Positions 37,863 through 46,813 of a stretch of 64,000 nucleotides of DNA are shown piece by piece. Below the pieces are notes generated by a model. It searched no databases, had not been told where the DNA came from, and saw only the letters and a list, made by a program, of their open reading frames with translations. A program made the translations under genes and the position numbers. The DNA lies in NCBI RefSeq assembly GCF_014651595.1, contig NZ_BMXE01000009.1, positions 1 to 64,000 of the forward strand, in the 5' to 3' direction. This stretch comes from Pseudovibrio japonicus. Its GTDB lineage: Bacteria > Pseudomonadota > Alphaproteobacteria > Rhizobiales > Stappiaceae. Position 1 is the stretch's first letter, and every line of letters begins with the position of its first letter.

Positions 37863-38414
37863 TTATTTGAGGATTTCGGACATCCTGTCCAGTTGCTCGT
37901 CTACATCTAGCAGCTGCTCATCCAGCACCTGAAAAATGCCGTTGCAGTGAATGCCCTCTACCGCCAGATAGACGAGGGTTGCGAGCTCCGGATCTTCAGA
38001 TTCCTTTTGGAGGCGCTCGTACACTTCCTTGTGGAAGGCACGTACCGGGTCGAGCAGGCTGTGGTCGTCTGCAATTGCAGCAAGCATACCGGACCCTGTT
38101 TTGCCCTCTTCCTGCATTCTTTTGCAGTGGCCCTTCAAGAAAGCACGCATCAATTTATGGCGATACGGATCATCGGCAAGCTTTCGCTCTTCTTCTGCAA
38201 TGTGGGCACGGGTTTCGTCCACGTGGTATTGCACCATGGCGCGAATGAGTGCTTGCTTACTAGGAAAATTGTAGAGCAGTCCGCCTTTGGAAACGCCCGC
38301 ATGCTTGGCCACTGCGTCCAGTGAAAACTGGCCGCCAGCTTGTGCCTGCACAAGATCAATTGCTGCCTCAAGAATGCGATGCTGTGTTCTGCTGGCTTTG
38401 GTTGTGCCCTTCAC
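37863..38414 (-). CDS. TetR-family transcriptional regulator
   Basis: The product has about 183 residues from a GTG at 38414, preferred because AAAGGA lies 7 nt upstream; an ATG at 38492 would add 26 residues without domain support. The helix-turn-helix reads TQHRILEAAIDLVQAQAGGQ ... VSKGGLLYNFPSKQALI. The C-terminal half is a helical ligand domain of the type seen in regulators of drug efflux. It lies 112 bp upstream of the TRAP binding-protein gene on the same strand, which could be a target. Ligand unknown. Confidence 0.85.
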   Translation of the reverse strand: MKGTTKASRTQHRILEAAIDLVQAQAGGQFSLDAVAKHAGVSKGGLLYNFPSKQALIRAMVQYHVDETRAHIAEEERKLADDPYRHKLMRAFLKGHCKRMQEEGKTGSGMLAAIADDHSLLDPVRAFHKEVYERLQKESEDPELATLVYLAVEGIHCNGIFQVLDEQLLDVDEQLDRMSEILK

Positions 38415-38492
38415 AATGAGTCCTTTGCCACGTCTGCGATAGCCGCAGAGAATAGAGTTCTGTCCAAACCATAGGTCTGCGACACCTGTCAC

Positions 38493-38807
38493 TATAGGCT
38501 ATCGGCTACAACTTTGCGAGGCCAACGAGCCCGTGTAACCATGAAATTTATGGTGTTAAAACAACGATGTCCATGGCTCAAACCAAAATAACGTTTTTTT
38601 GCGGTCAGTTTACGGGCCAGTCACATAGGTGACAGCGCATCTGTAGGAATAGGCAATCCTTGAAGAGGCGCGAAGAGATGGCTGTATAGGAACAAACCAC
38701 TTTGCTGCCGCCTGTGGACCAGGCATATCCTCAAAGCGGAGCGCATAATCGGCCTCTGGCAACGCAGTTTTTGTGCGCAGGAGAGCCACCGCTTCGGAAA
38801 AATAAAA
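38493..38807. other. Gene-free stretch between tetR and csp terminator
   Basis: Short frames only; no recognised product. It probably contains the tetR promoter. Confidence 0.4.
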
Positions 38808-38847
38808 GGCCTGACGGTGCCCGGCAAATGCCGGCACTCATCAGGCC
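38808..38847 (-). terminator. Terminator of the cold-shock gene
   Basis: A nested hairpin: outer arm GGCCTGA (38808-38814) with TCAGGCC (38841-38847), inner arm GTGCCCGGC (38817-38825) with GCCGGCAC (38830-38837, one bulge). On the minus strand it is followed by TTTTATTTTT. It lies 62 bp past the csp stop. Confidence 0.9.
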
Positions 38848-38909
38848 AATTATAAGTTGTGCCAGAACTGCTTCAGCCTATGCAGAAGCAATCCTCAAAA
38901 TCTCGCAAA

Positions 38910-39122
38910 TTAAGCAAGCTCAATCTGAGAAGCCTGCAAACCGCGGCCCCGACGATCTTCTTCAGCAACAAAAGTAATAGCAGCGCCTTCAGCAGGAACT
39001 GCAATGCCAGAGCGTTCGAAAGCCGTGATGTGAACAAAGATGTCTTTGGAACCGTCAGCTGGAGTAACGAAGCCGTAGCCTTTGTCGTGGTTGAAGAATT
39101 TGAGGGTACCGTCTTGTCGCAT
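38910..39122 (-). CDS. Cold-shock protein, CspA family
   Basis: The product is 70 residues from the ATG at 39122, with AAAGGAC 6 nt upstream; longer frames add unrelated residues. RNP1 is KGYGFVTP and RNP2 is DIFVHITAF, both RNA-binding motifs of the cold-shock OB fold. These proteins act as RNA chaperones. A leader of more than 100 nt probably precedes it, as is usual for csp genes. Confidence 0.93.
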   Translation of the reverse strand: MRQDGTLKFFNHDKGYGFVTPADGSKDIFVHITAFERSGIAVPAEGAAITFVAEEDRRGRGLQASQIELA

Positions 39123-39459
39123 GGAAACGTCCTTTAAGCCAAAATAGTCAACTCGCCTGGTTAGAGCGAGCCAGTCTTGACGAGCAATGTAATCAAAGGC
39201 CGTAAAGGACATTGTTCCGATGCGTACACCGCAACACTGCCAACCGTGTCTCTAATAACAGCCCGCAGTCAAAAGATCTGAGCTCCCGTTTCTATCTGGA
39301 AAACTCAGTCCTAATGGTTCATATAGCGAGGCGGGGTATATGTCGCCCCTCTAATACTACGGGATAAGCAAATCTCTTAGCTCGCTCGTCCCTACCGATG
39401 TAGTTGCTCCTTAATAAATCCACAAGGTACATTTTCAAAAAAAGAGATGATTTGAGGCA
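39123..39459. other. csp leader and intergenic region
   Basis: Contains the csp leader and promoter on the minus strand and the 3' flank of livM. No hairpin terminator was seen behind livM. Confidence 0.4.
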
Positions 39460-40515
39460 TTATGTTCCCCTCAGTCGGCCGGTGATGCCCTTAGGGAACC
39501 AATAAATACTGCAAATAAACAAAATCCCCAGCCAAAGCAGCCAGCGTTCCGGTGAAACCACCTCGGAAATTATAGGCAGATTACCCAGTGATTCTTGAAG
39601 GAAACCCAAGAGATTTTGCAGGTACGACTGGGTGAGCAAGAACAACACAGCTCCGATCACAGCGCCGTACATGCTGCCCATTCCGCCAATCACAACCATC
39701 AACAAAATGTCGACCATAATATCCATGGAGAGCGTCGTGGCCGGCCCCGTATAGCGCAGCCATATTGCCATCAGCGATCCGGCTAGCGCAGCCATCACAG
39801 CCGACAAAATGGTCGCCACACTGCGATACCGAACCACCTTGTAGCCAATAGCTTCCGCACGGAATGCATTTTCCCGGATCGCCTGTAGAACACGGCCAAA
39901 TGGTGAGTTCACCATGCGCAGCAGAATGAGGAACAGACAAAGGCTACTGAAGAACACCGCATAGTAGGTGATCAGCTTGCCATTGATCCGAACCCCCAGC
40001 ACTTTTTCGTTGACCAGCTTGAACGCAGGTGTCATCTCGCGCGGAATGCGATAGGTCAGCCCGTCCTCGCCGCCGGTAAAGCCAGAAAGCTGCGAGATCA
40101 ACACCAGAAAGGCACTCGCCACTGCCAGCGTCATCATGGCAAAGAAGATCGCCTTCACACGCAGAGAAAACAGCGCAATCACAAAGGCAAAAGCACCAGC
40201 CACCAGCGCACCGCACACAGTCCCAAGCGCAATCGCACTATAAGAGGGACCCATGTTCACCAGAGCCAGTGCTGTCCCGTAAGCTCCAATGCCAAAGAAC
40301 ATGGTATGGGCAAACGAAACCACACCGGTATACCCCAGCAGCAAATCATAACTCGCCACCAGCACAATGAAGATGCAGATGCGCGCAGCAGTATCTAACG
40401 GGCGCGTACCGGGAAACAGGAAAGGTGCAAACAGCAAACCAAATAGAATGAGCAGCAACACAGCACTCAACATTTTACTGCGCGGGGTGTCACCGGAAAG
40501 GAGCTTCACAATCAT
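39460..40515 (-). CDS. livM: Branched-chain-type ABC importer permease (LivM)
   Basis: The protein has 351 residues and about ten membrane segments. SYDLLLGYTGVVSFAHTMFF and IRENAFRAEAIGYKVVRYR are the conserved blocks of LivM, the latter being the loop that contacts the ATPases. It pairs with LivH. It is the last gene of the operon, 12 bp after livH. The substrate of the complex is unknown. Confidence 0.9.
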   Translation of the reverse strand: MIVKLLSGDTPRSKMLSAVLLLILFGLLFAPFLFPGTRPLDTAARICIFIVLVASYDLLLGYTGVVSFAHTMFFGIGAYGTALALVNMGPSYSAIALGTVCGALVAGAFAFVIALFSLRVKAIFFAMMTLAVASAFLVLISQLSGFTGGEDGLTYRIPREMTPAFKLVNEKVLGVRINGKLITYYAVFFSSLCLFLILLRMVNSPFGRVLQAIRENAFRAEAIGYKVVRYRSVATILSAVMAALAGSLMAIWLRYTGPATTLSMDIMVDILLMVVIGGMGSMYGAVIGAVLFLLTQSYLQNLLGFLQESLGNLPIISEVVSPERWLLWLGILFICSIYWFPKGITGRLRGT

Positions 40516-40527
40516 CCTACCAACTCC

Positions 40528-41556
40528 TCAATGCGCTTTGACAACGGGGTAAAGCCCCTGAGGCCGCCACATAAGAACAGCGCCCATTAGAAGGATCGTC
40601 GAAACCAACGCCAGTTTGGGGATCAGAAAGCCGGTGTAGTTCGTCAGCAGTCCCACCAGCATAGCCCCGATAAAGCACCCCTCAATGGACCCAAGCCCAC
40701 CGATGATCACCACGATAAACACTGAGATCATCACCTCCGCGCCCATATGCGCGGTGATGGTTTCCTGATAGAGCCCCCACATCACGCCGCCGAGCCCCGC
40801 CAATGCGCAACCTGCCATGAAAACCGCCAGAAACAGTTTCTGGATCGGATACCCCAGCGCCTCGACCATCTCACCATTTTGAACACCGGCTCGCACCAGT
40901 AGCCCGATGCGGGTCCGGTTGAGCACCAGCCGCATGGCCACAAACAAGGCCAGCCCGATCACAATGGCAAGCACACGGTACTTTTCAATGGCCGCACCCA
41001 ACACAACAAACGAACCCTGAAACGCAGCGGGCCGCGCCAGCACAATCTCGTCCGGCCCCCAGATCACATAGATCAGCTGCTGGGTCACAACCAACCCGCC
41101 CATGGTCACGAGGATCTGCTTTAGGTGCTGTCCGTATACCGGCTTCACAATCAACCGCTCAAAGCCATAACCCGCAAGTCCCGTCACCAGCATGGCAAAG
41201 ACAACCGCCAGCAACACTGCACCCAGATTCATCGCAATGCTGGGGCTCGCGATCCAGCCGCCCAGCAGGCCCAAAATGGTGAAGCCTGCAAAGGCTCCAA
41301 GCGAGATAAACGCACCATGGCCAAAGTTGATCACATCCATCAGCCCAAAGATTACCGTAAGGCCGGAGGCCATGATGAAAATCATCATACCCATCGCCAA
41401 GCCCGCAGCCGTCAGCGTTAGCCATGTGGAACCAGACCCGATTGCGAACAGGCCAATCAGCATCAACACCGGCACCAGAAACAACGGCGCCTTCGCCTCT
41501 ATGACCTGTGATAGAGGAGGGCGCTCGATGCGTGGTTTAATCAGACTGTCGCTCAT
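40528..41556 (-). CDS. livH: Branched-chain-type ABC importer permease (LivH)
   Basis: The protein has 342 residues. SGLTVIFGLMDVINFGHGAF is the LivH signature, and GGLGSIEGCFIGAMLVGLL lies near the C-terminus. The ATG overlaps the livF stop (ATGA), so it is translationally coupled. An N-terminal stretch of about 30 residues before the first helix is longer than usual. Confidence 0.9.
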   Translation of the reverse strand: MSDSLIKPRIERPPLSQVIEAKAPLFLVPVLMLIGLFAIGSGSTWLTLTAAGLAMGMMIFIMASGLTVIFGLMDVINFGHGAFISLGAFAGFTILGLLGGWIASPSIAMNLGAVLLAVVFAMLVTGLAGYGFERLIVKPVYGQHLKQILVTMGGLVVTQQLIYVIWGPDEIVLARPAAFQGSFVVLGAAIEKYRVLAIVIGLALFVAMRLVLNRTRIGLLVRAGVQNGEMVEALGYPIQKLFLAVFMAGCALAGLGGVMWGLYQETITAHMGAEVMISVFIVVIIGGLGSIEGCFIGAMLVGLLTNYTGFLIPKLALVSTILLMGAVLMWRPQGLYPVVKAH

Positions 41557-42278
41557 TGGTGCGCCTCCAGTGAAAGTCCCATCAATCGCTCCTGCAAGTC
41601 AGCATCGGCAGCCAGCTCCGCCATCTTGCCGGAATAAACAATCCGCCCGTCATCCATAACCGCCACCGTATCGCCCACCGCCCGCGCCATGGAAAAGTTC
41701 TGTTCCACCAGCAGGATCGTCGTCTGCATCTCTTTCAGCTCCTTCAGGGCAGCAATCACGGAGTTGATGATGGCAGGCGCCAGCCCCTTGGTGGGTTCGT
41801 CGATCAGCAGCAATTTACGGGGTTCAATAATCGCCCGAGCCACCGCCAACATCTGCTTCTGCCCGCCTGAAAGGTTGCCCGCAGCACTCTGCCAGAAGGT
41901 TTGAAGGGGAGGGAACAGGCCAAAGAGCCACTCAAGCCGTTCCTCATCAATGGCACCACTACGCGCTGCTAGCAGCATGTTCTCGTGCACCGTCAGATCG
42001 GTGAAGATGCCCATGTCCTCTGGCACAAAGGCAATCTCACGCTGGGCAATCGCAGGCGTGGCCTCTTTCTGGATTTCCGCCCCATCAAACAGGATCGCCC
42101 CTTGCGAGGCTTGCCACAGACCTATGATGGTCCGCAGTGTCGTCGTCTTGCCAGCACCATTGCGGCCAAGCAGCACCGTTACTCCGCCGCGTGGAACCTC
42201 CAGATCAACACCCTGCAAAATGTGATAGGGCCCTATATGCGTGTGCACGCCGTCAAGCGTGAGAAGAGCATCAGACAT
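41553..42278 (-). CDS. livF: Branched-chain-type ABC importer ATPase (LivF)
   Basis: The product has 241 residues from the ATG at 42278, which overlaps the livG stop by 8 bp (ATGTCTGA). Walker A GRNGAGKTTT, ABC signature NLSGGQKQML and Walker B LLLIDEPTKG are present. It is one of the two ATPases driving the importer. Confidence 0.9.
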   Translation of the reverse strand: MSDALLTLDGVHTHIGPYHILQGVDLEVPRGGVTVLLGRNGAGKTTTLRTIIGLWQASQGAILFDGAEIQKEATPAIAQREIAFVPEDMGIFTDLTVHENMLLAARSGAIDEERLEWLFGLFPPLQTFWQSAAGNLSGGQKQMLAVARAIIEPRKLLLIDEPTKGLAPAIINSVIAALKELKEMQTTILLVEQNFSMARAVGDTVAVMDDGRIVYSGKMAELAADADLQERLMGLSLEAHQ

Positions 42279-43071
42279 GAGCACCCTCCGGTTCTGCTTC
42301 GGGTGCAACGCCCAGATAAGCCTGCTGCACCACAGGGGAGGCGATCACCTCCGCAGGCTCCCCATCCGCCACCAGCTCCCCGTTGTGCAGAACAATGATG
42401 CGGTCTGCCAGCGAGCGGATCACATCCATCTTGTGCTCCACCAGTAAGATTGTGCGGTCCTTGTCCTGTTTTAGCTCGGCGATCAGATCCAGCACGATTG
42501 GCACCTCATCAACGCTCATGCCCGCTGTTGGTTCGTCAAACATGAGCACTTGCGGACCAATGGCAATCATCAGCGCCACCTCCAGCTTGCGCTGGTCCCC
42601 GTGAGACAGCTCGCTGGTGATCTGGTTCGCCTTATCCAGCAGATGCACCTCTGCCAAAATATGCTCGGCCCGCTGGATCAACTCCACATGACTGTCCGCC
42701 ATGGAAAACAGGTCCATCCCCATGCGCTGATGCGCCTGAACCGCCAGCCGTGCATTTTCGCGAACAGATAGACCGGGAAACAGATTGGTCAGCTGAAACG
42801 CCCGCCCGATCCCCCGCAAGGTACGCTCTGCCACCGACAGGCGGGTGATGTCCTCGCCGTTAAACCAGACTTGACCGGAGCTGGCAGAAAGCTGGCCGGA
42901 AATCAGGTTGAAGTACGTTGTCTTGCCAGCGCCGTTCGGCCCCACAATGGCTGTCAGCGTCCCACGAAGAAAATCGCAGGACACAGCATCCACGGCCACA
43001 TGACCACCAAAGCGGATGGTCAGATCCCGCGTGCTCAAAACTGGCGCTTCAAGTGTCTGTTGCATACTCAA
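42271..43071 (-). CDS. livG: Branched-chain-type ABC importer ATPase (LivG)
   Basis: The protein has 266 residues. Walker A GPNGAGKTTYF, a variant ABC signature ELSHGDQRKLE (H in place of the usual second glycine, seen in many LivG proteins) and Walker B VLMFDEPTAGM are visible. It lies 11 bp downstream of the symporter-family gene and is coupled to livF. Confidence 0.9.
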   Translation of the reverse strand: MSMQQTLEAPVLSTRDLTIRFGGHVAVDAVSCDFLRGTLTAIVGPNGAGKTTYFNLISGQLSASSGQVWFNGEDITRLSVAERTLRGIGRAFQLTNLFPGLSVRENARLAVQAHQRMGMDLFSMADSHVELIQRAEHILAEVHLLDKANQITSELSHGDQRKLEVALMIAIGPQVLMFDEPTAGMSVDEVPIVLDLIAELKQDKDRTILLVEHKMDVIRSLADRIIVLHNGELVADGEPAEVIASPVVQQAYLGVAPEAEPEGAHV

Positions 43072-43082
43072 AGACCTGCTTC

Positions 43083-43982
43083 TTAAGAGGCTTCACTTTG
43101 CGGGCGTAGCTCCGGATTTTTCCGGGCTCTCCAGCGCAGCCAGCCGATAAAGAGAAACGCACAGGCATACATGGTGATGCCGTAAACGCCGGAGGCCAGA
43201 CTATAGGGCGGCAAGGCTTCGCTGCTCATGGCAATCAGAGCACCTACCGTGATCCCCAGCGTGGCATTCTGCACGCCCACCTCCATGGCAATGGCAACGC
43301 TATCAGGATGGGAAAGCTTCATCATCTTCGCCCCGCCATACCCAATCGTCAGCATCACCACATTCAGCAAAACAAGCACTGGCCCCAGCTCCAGAATATT
43401 CTCCATCAGCACCGACCAGTTGGTCACAAGCGCCCCGAGCACGATCACCACAAACAGCACAGAGGCGACGATCTCCACCACCTTGGAGATCGTCGAGGCG
43501 AAAGTGGGAGCCAGATGATTGACAGCCAAACCCGTGGCAACCGGCACAGCCGTGATCAGTGCCATGGAAATTCCAATGGAGGTCACATCGATCTTGGGCA
43601 TCGCCGCACCGAGGAAATGGCTCGCCGCCGCTGCCGCAAATACCGGCACCGTCAAAACGCACAGCACACTGGTTATCGCCGTTATGGAAACAGCTAGTGC
43701 AACCGACCCACCACCAAACCGCGTCAGCATGTTGGAGGTCACCCCGCCCGGAGCAAAGGCGAGCAACATCACGCCAAACGCCATGGCCGGCTCCAGCTCC
43801 ACCACCTGTAAGATGAGAAAGGCAGACGCTGGCAGCAGCACCAACTGCCCGAGCATACCAATGCTAAACGCTCGCGGTATCTGCACCACGCGTTTAAAGT
43901 CCTGCAATGTCAGAGTGATCCCGAGGGAGAACATGATGAACGCCAGCGAAAGCGGCAAAAACAGTTTGATGATAATATCCAT
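43083..43982 (-). CDS. Bile acid:sodium symporter (BASS) family transporter
   Basis: The protein has 299 residues and nine to ten hydrophobic segments. FAPGGVTSNMLTRFGGGSVA is the conserved crossover region of BASS proteins, and MEVGVQNATLGITVGALI the second. Members import organic anions such as keto acids, pantoate or bile acids with sodium. It sits inside the liv operon, 11 bp before livG, which suggests related substrates for both systems. Confidence 0.85.
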   Translation of the reverse strand: MDIIIKLFLPLSLAFIMFSLGITLTLQDFKRVVQIPRAFSIGMLGQLVLLPASAFLILQVVELEPAMAFGVMLLAFAPGGVTSNMLTRFGGGSVALAVSITAITSVLCVLTVPVFAAAAASHFLGAAMPKIDVTSIGISMALITAVPVATGLAVNHLAPTFASTISKVVEIVASVLFVVIVLGALVTNWSVLMENILELGPVLVLLNVVMLTIGYGGAKMMKLSHPDSVAIAMEVGVQNATLGITVGALIAMSSEALPPYSLASGVYGITMYACAFLFIGWLRWRARKNPELRPQSEAS

Positions 43983-44158
43983 GGCCTGTACTTCGCTCTT
44001 CGGCGCTCTGACAGACCGGCGAGGTTGCTAAACTGCTGCCGCGGATGAGGTCGGCGATTGTGCAGAAAAACCCCACAGGTTCAGAGCGTTATATTTTGAG
44101 ATTTGAGAGAGGAAGCGAAGGATTCCGCTCCCCCCTGAAGCGATGCAAAACTTGGCAG

Positions 44159-45361
44159 CTATTGGTTCTGCACTGGAATATCCATGTCCTCGATGGTCAA
44201 CTCCCGCACCAATTCAGGAATGCCCCATTCCACCTCAGGGTCCACGCGGATCTTGAAGTGATACATGGACTGCAAGGCCTGATGATCCTCGGCGCGAAAC
44301 TTCATCAGTCCCTTCGGCCCCTCAAACTCCATACCTTCCATCGCCGCAATCAGCTCTTCCGTATCTGTTGAACCTGCCTTGCGGATCGCCTCCACAGCCG
44401 CAATGCCTGCCGCCATACCGCCAGCGGTAAAGAAGTCAGGTGGGCCGTCGTAACGCGCCTCATGCTCCTTCACTAGCCAGTCGTTCACCGGATTTTTCGG
44501 GATCTCGTAGTAATAGTAGGTCGCCCCTTCCATACCCGGCATGGCCTTGTAGGCCTTCAGCGCTGCCAGAATATTTCCGCCTGTCGCAATCTCGATGCCG
44601 TAACGCTCCGGGTTCATCGCATTGATCTTTGCCAGCGGATTGCCGCCACCAGCCCAGATCACAAACAGAAACTTCCGTCCCGGCTGGTCTTTAAGCGCCT
44701 CGAAAATGCGCTGGGCACTGGCGGTAAAGTCCTTGGTGTCCGTCGGTGCATACTCTTCAAACACCAGCTTGGCATTGGTTTTGGCAATGGCTGTGCGGAA
44801 CGCGGAAACCCCATCCCGCCCAAATGCATAATCCTGAGCCAGGGTTGCGATGGAAGCACCGTCCTGACCAAGTGCCACAGCATTTGCAATCGCATCCTGA
44901 GAGGAGTTGCGTGAGGTACGGAAGATATAGCGGTTGAAGTTTGCGCCGGTGATGCTGTCAGCAACAGCTGGCTCCACAATCAGCAGCTTCTCGTATTCCT
45001 CCGCAACCGGCAGCATGGCCAGCGCGACGCCGGAAGAAACCGGCCCCACGGCCAGATCAACCTCATCATCGCCATAGGCCTCGGCAAGCATGGCCCGCCC
45101 GATATCCGGCTTGAGCTGACTGTCCTTCTCGATTACCTCAATCTTACGGCCATCAATCTCCATGGTGCCGCCTGTGGCGTATTCCAGCCCCATCATCAGA
45201 CCCACATGGGACTGCTTGGCATAGGCCTCAAAAGGTCCTGTTTTGCCATAGACATGGGCGATCTTGATTGGCTCTTCCGCTGAAGAAATACTGGATGAAA
45301 ATGAAAGTGCAAATACGCTGGCCGCCAGACTAAGCGCCGTGGCCCGAACTAATTTATACAT
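44159..45361 (-). CDS. ABC importer substrate-binding protein (LivK-like)
   Basis: The product has 400 residues from the ATG at 45361, with GGGAGGGG 7 nt upstream. A Sec signal peptide (ALSLAASVFALSFSSSISSA) is followed by a type I periplasmic fold: IAHVYGKTGPFEAYAKQSHV, KPDIGRAMLAEAYGDDEVDL, TGANFNRYIFRTSRNSSQDA. It begins the operon with the symporter, ATPases and permeases. The closest groups bind amino acids, amides or aromatic acids; the ligand cannot be read from the sequence. Confidence 0.9.
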   Translation of the reverse strand: MYKLVRATALSLAASVFALSFSSSISSAEEPIKIAHVYGKTGPFEAYAKQSHVGLMMGLEYATGGTMEIDGRKIEVIEKDSQLKPDIGRAMLAEAYGDDEVDLAVGPVSSGVALAMLPVAEEYEKLLIVEPAVADSITGANFNRYIFRTSRNSSQDAIANAVALGQDGASIATLAQDYAFGRDGVSAFRTAIAKTNAKLVFEEYAPTDTKDFTASAQRIFEALKDQPGRKFLFVIWAGGGNPLAKINAMNPERYGIEIATGGNILAALKAYKAMPGMEGATYYYYEIPKNPVNDWLVKEHEARYDGPPDFFTAGGMAAGIAAVEAIRKAGSTDTEELIAAMEGMEFEGPKGLMKFRAEDHQALQSMYHFKIRVDPEVEWGIPELVRELTIEDMDIPVQNQ

Positions 45362-45894
45362 AATGAAACCCCTCCCGCGCTGTCCCGGGGCCTCCTGCAA
45401 TGCAAGTGTCCTTTTTTAAAGACGTCGGAAGCCAAACCTTAAACAACGTAAAGATAGTTGACGCATGTATTCAGGAAGGAGTCAATGATTCCGGACTATG
45501 CCAAATCATTAAGATCTGATTCCAGTATTTGTATTTGCCGTTGCTTCGACGGACTTCGGATTATCCGGTTCAAACATCAAGTAAAACACTATTTGGAAGG
45601 TGGCGGGCGCCAAATAGTTGCGATAACTTTTTTTCTACAAGAAAGAATGCTGAGCGGACGCCATCCCACGCAGGTCTTTGAAAACACGTTGCTTTCGACT
45701 GCGACAAGCTGACGATTCTGCGCCACCAAAACGCCACATTTTGCCCTGCTAACACCTTAATTAGCCTTTAGGTCGCGAGTCTTCAACGGCGGTCAGCTAA
45801 GTGTTTGTTCACCATATCTGGCAACCGGATGATAACAAGATACTGGTACCTTCAGGAACAATAAAAATAATATTCTATTAGGTGTCGTTAAGTA
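45362..45894. other. Gene-free stretch
   Basis: Contains the operon promoter region on the minus strand; the open frames here show no family features. Confidence 0.4.
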
Positions 45895-45922
45895 TTGGCT
45901 GCTTTGCAGTCAGCGCTATAAA
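45895..45922 (+). promoter_or_regulatory. Candidate promoter of the small RNA
   Basis: TTGGCT (45895-45900), a 16-bp spacer and TATAAA (45917-45922). It would start transcription near 45930, ahead of the three-hairpin RNA. Confidence 0.45.
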
Positions 45923-45929
45923 AACAATA

Positions 45930-46131
45930 ATAAGTCCTGATCTAGGATTATTCGCATTTCACTGTGTGAACAACTTAAGGATGGCTTGCTTCCATTGCTT
46001 GGTAGGCCATCCTTTCTCAAAACGGGTTGTCTTGCCCCGACGATTTGAAAGGCCGCATCTCCTCCCCCCAAGCGGTCTTTGAGACCTGTTTTGTTTAGCA
46101 CCGAGGTCACCTCCCACCTCGGTGCTTTTTT
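45930..46131 (+). ncRNA. Candidate trans-acting small RNA with anti-Shine-Dalgarno loops
   Basis: Three hairpins lie in a row in a gene-free stretch: AAGGATGGC/GCCATCCTT (45977-46014); GGCCGC/GCGGTC (46051-46077) with loop ATCTCCTCCCCCCAA; and GCACCGAGGT/ACCTCGGTGC (46098-46125) with loop CACCTCCC, followed by six T. Exposed CCUCC-type loops are the known feature of alphaproteobacterial small RNAs such as the alpha-r14/CuckooR group, which block ribosome binding sites. It overlaps no supported gene and has a promoter-like sequence upstream. Length and 5' end are estimates. Confidence 0.65.
46098..46131 (+). terminator. Terminator of the small RNA
   Basis: A perfect 10-bp stem with an 8-nt loop followed by TTTTTT. 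Confidence 0.92.
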
Positions 46132-46172
46132 ATGTCTGCATGCAATCGCGCGCGGTCTGCGAGGATTGACAG

Positions 46173-46589
46173 CTACGCCACCGCTTCTGCGTTCTGCAAA
46201 GAAGCCAGCTCAAAGCCTTCATCAATCCAGCCTGTCACACCACCGAGCATCAGCTTCACAGGGCGCCCCAGCTGCGAGAGCCTATAGGCCGCCTTGTCCG
46301 CAGCGTTACAGTGTGGTCCGGCACAATAGACCACAAACACGGTGTCCATCGGCCACTTGGCAAGGCTCTCTTCTGTCATATTGCGGTAAGGAAAAGAGAT
46401 CGCACCATCCACGTGGCCTCTGGCAAAAGCGTTAGGACCGCGAACATCAAGTAAGACAAAACCTGCGGTGCCATCCACCAGATCAGCCTGCACATCAGTG
46501 CAATCTGTTTCGACCTGAATCTTTGCACCAAAGTGTGCAAGGGCGAACGTCGGGTCGGCAGCGGAATATTCAAGTGCGCGTGAGGACAT
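46173..46589 (-). CDS. Rhodanese-domain protein
   Basis: The product has 138 residues from the ATG at 46589, with GGAGAG 4 nt upstream. It is a single rhodanese domain: VLLDVRGPNAFARGHVDGAI, then the active-site loop VVYCAGPHCN with catalytic cysteine, and LGGVTGWIDEGF. It would carry sulfane sulfur. It is divergent from the ftrA-like regulator, an arrangement often seen in alphaproteobacteria, and is probably regulated by it. Confidence 0.88.
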   Translation of the reverse strand: MSSRALEYSAADPTFALAHFGAKIQVETDCTDVQADLVDGTAGFVLLDVRGPNAFARGHVDGAISFPYRNMTEESLAKWPMDTVFVVYCAGPHCNAADKAAYRLSQLGRPVKLMLGGVTGWIDEGFELASLQNAEAVA

Positions 46590-46813
46590 AAATCTCTCCA
46601 AAAAACGTCATGGTGCCCCGATAAGGGGGACGGGGCACCAAAAGGGTTGTCTTTAAAGCAGCTTACGCGATGGGTGCACCGCTCTGCCGCATTCAGTGAT
46701 GACAGGAATTTCGCCTGCCCCTGTAATCTGAAGAATTTCCCGCTTGCAGAAAACTGGCTTGAATGACTATATTCGTAAAAATTACGCCAAATTCATTTCC
46801 GCAGGATTTTTTG

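Noticed and set aside
38610-38837. 75-codon minus-strand frame downstream of the cold-shock gene
   Set aside because: It runs through the arms of the csp terminator and has no recognisable family.
45882-46082. A 66-codon plus-strand frame over the small RNA
   Set aside because: No ribosome site or family features; it crosses the stems of the hairpin series and ends just before the terminator.
46173-46589. Rhodanese as cyanide-detoxifying partner of hcnABC
   Set aside because: It is 39 kb away, divergent from ftrA as in many genomes without hcn genes, so a link to cyanide is not supported.
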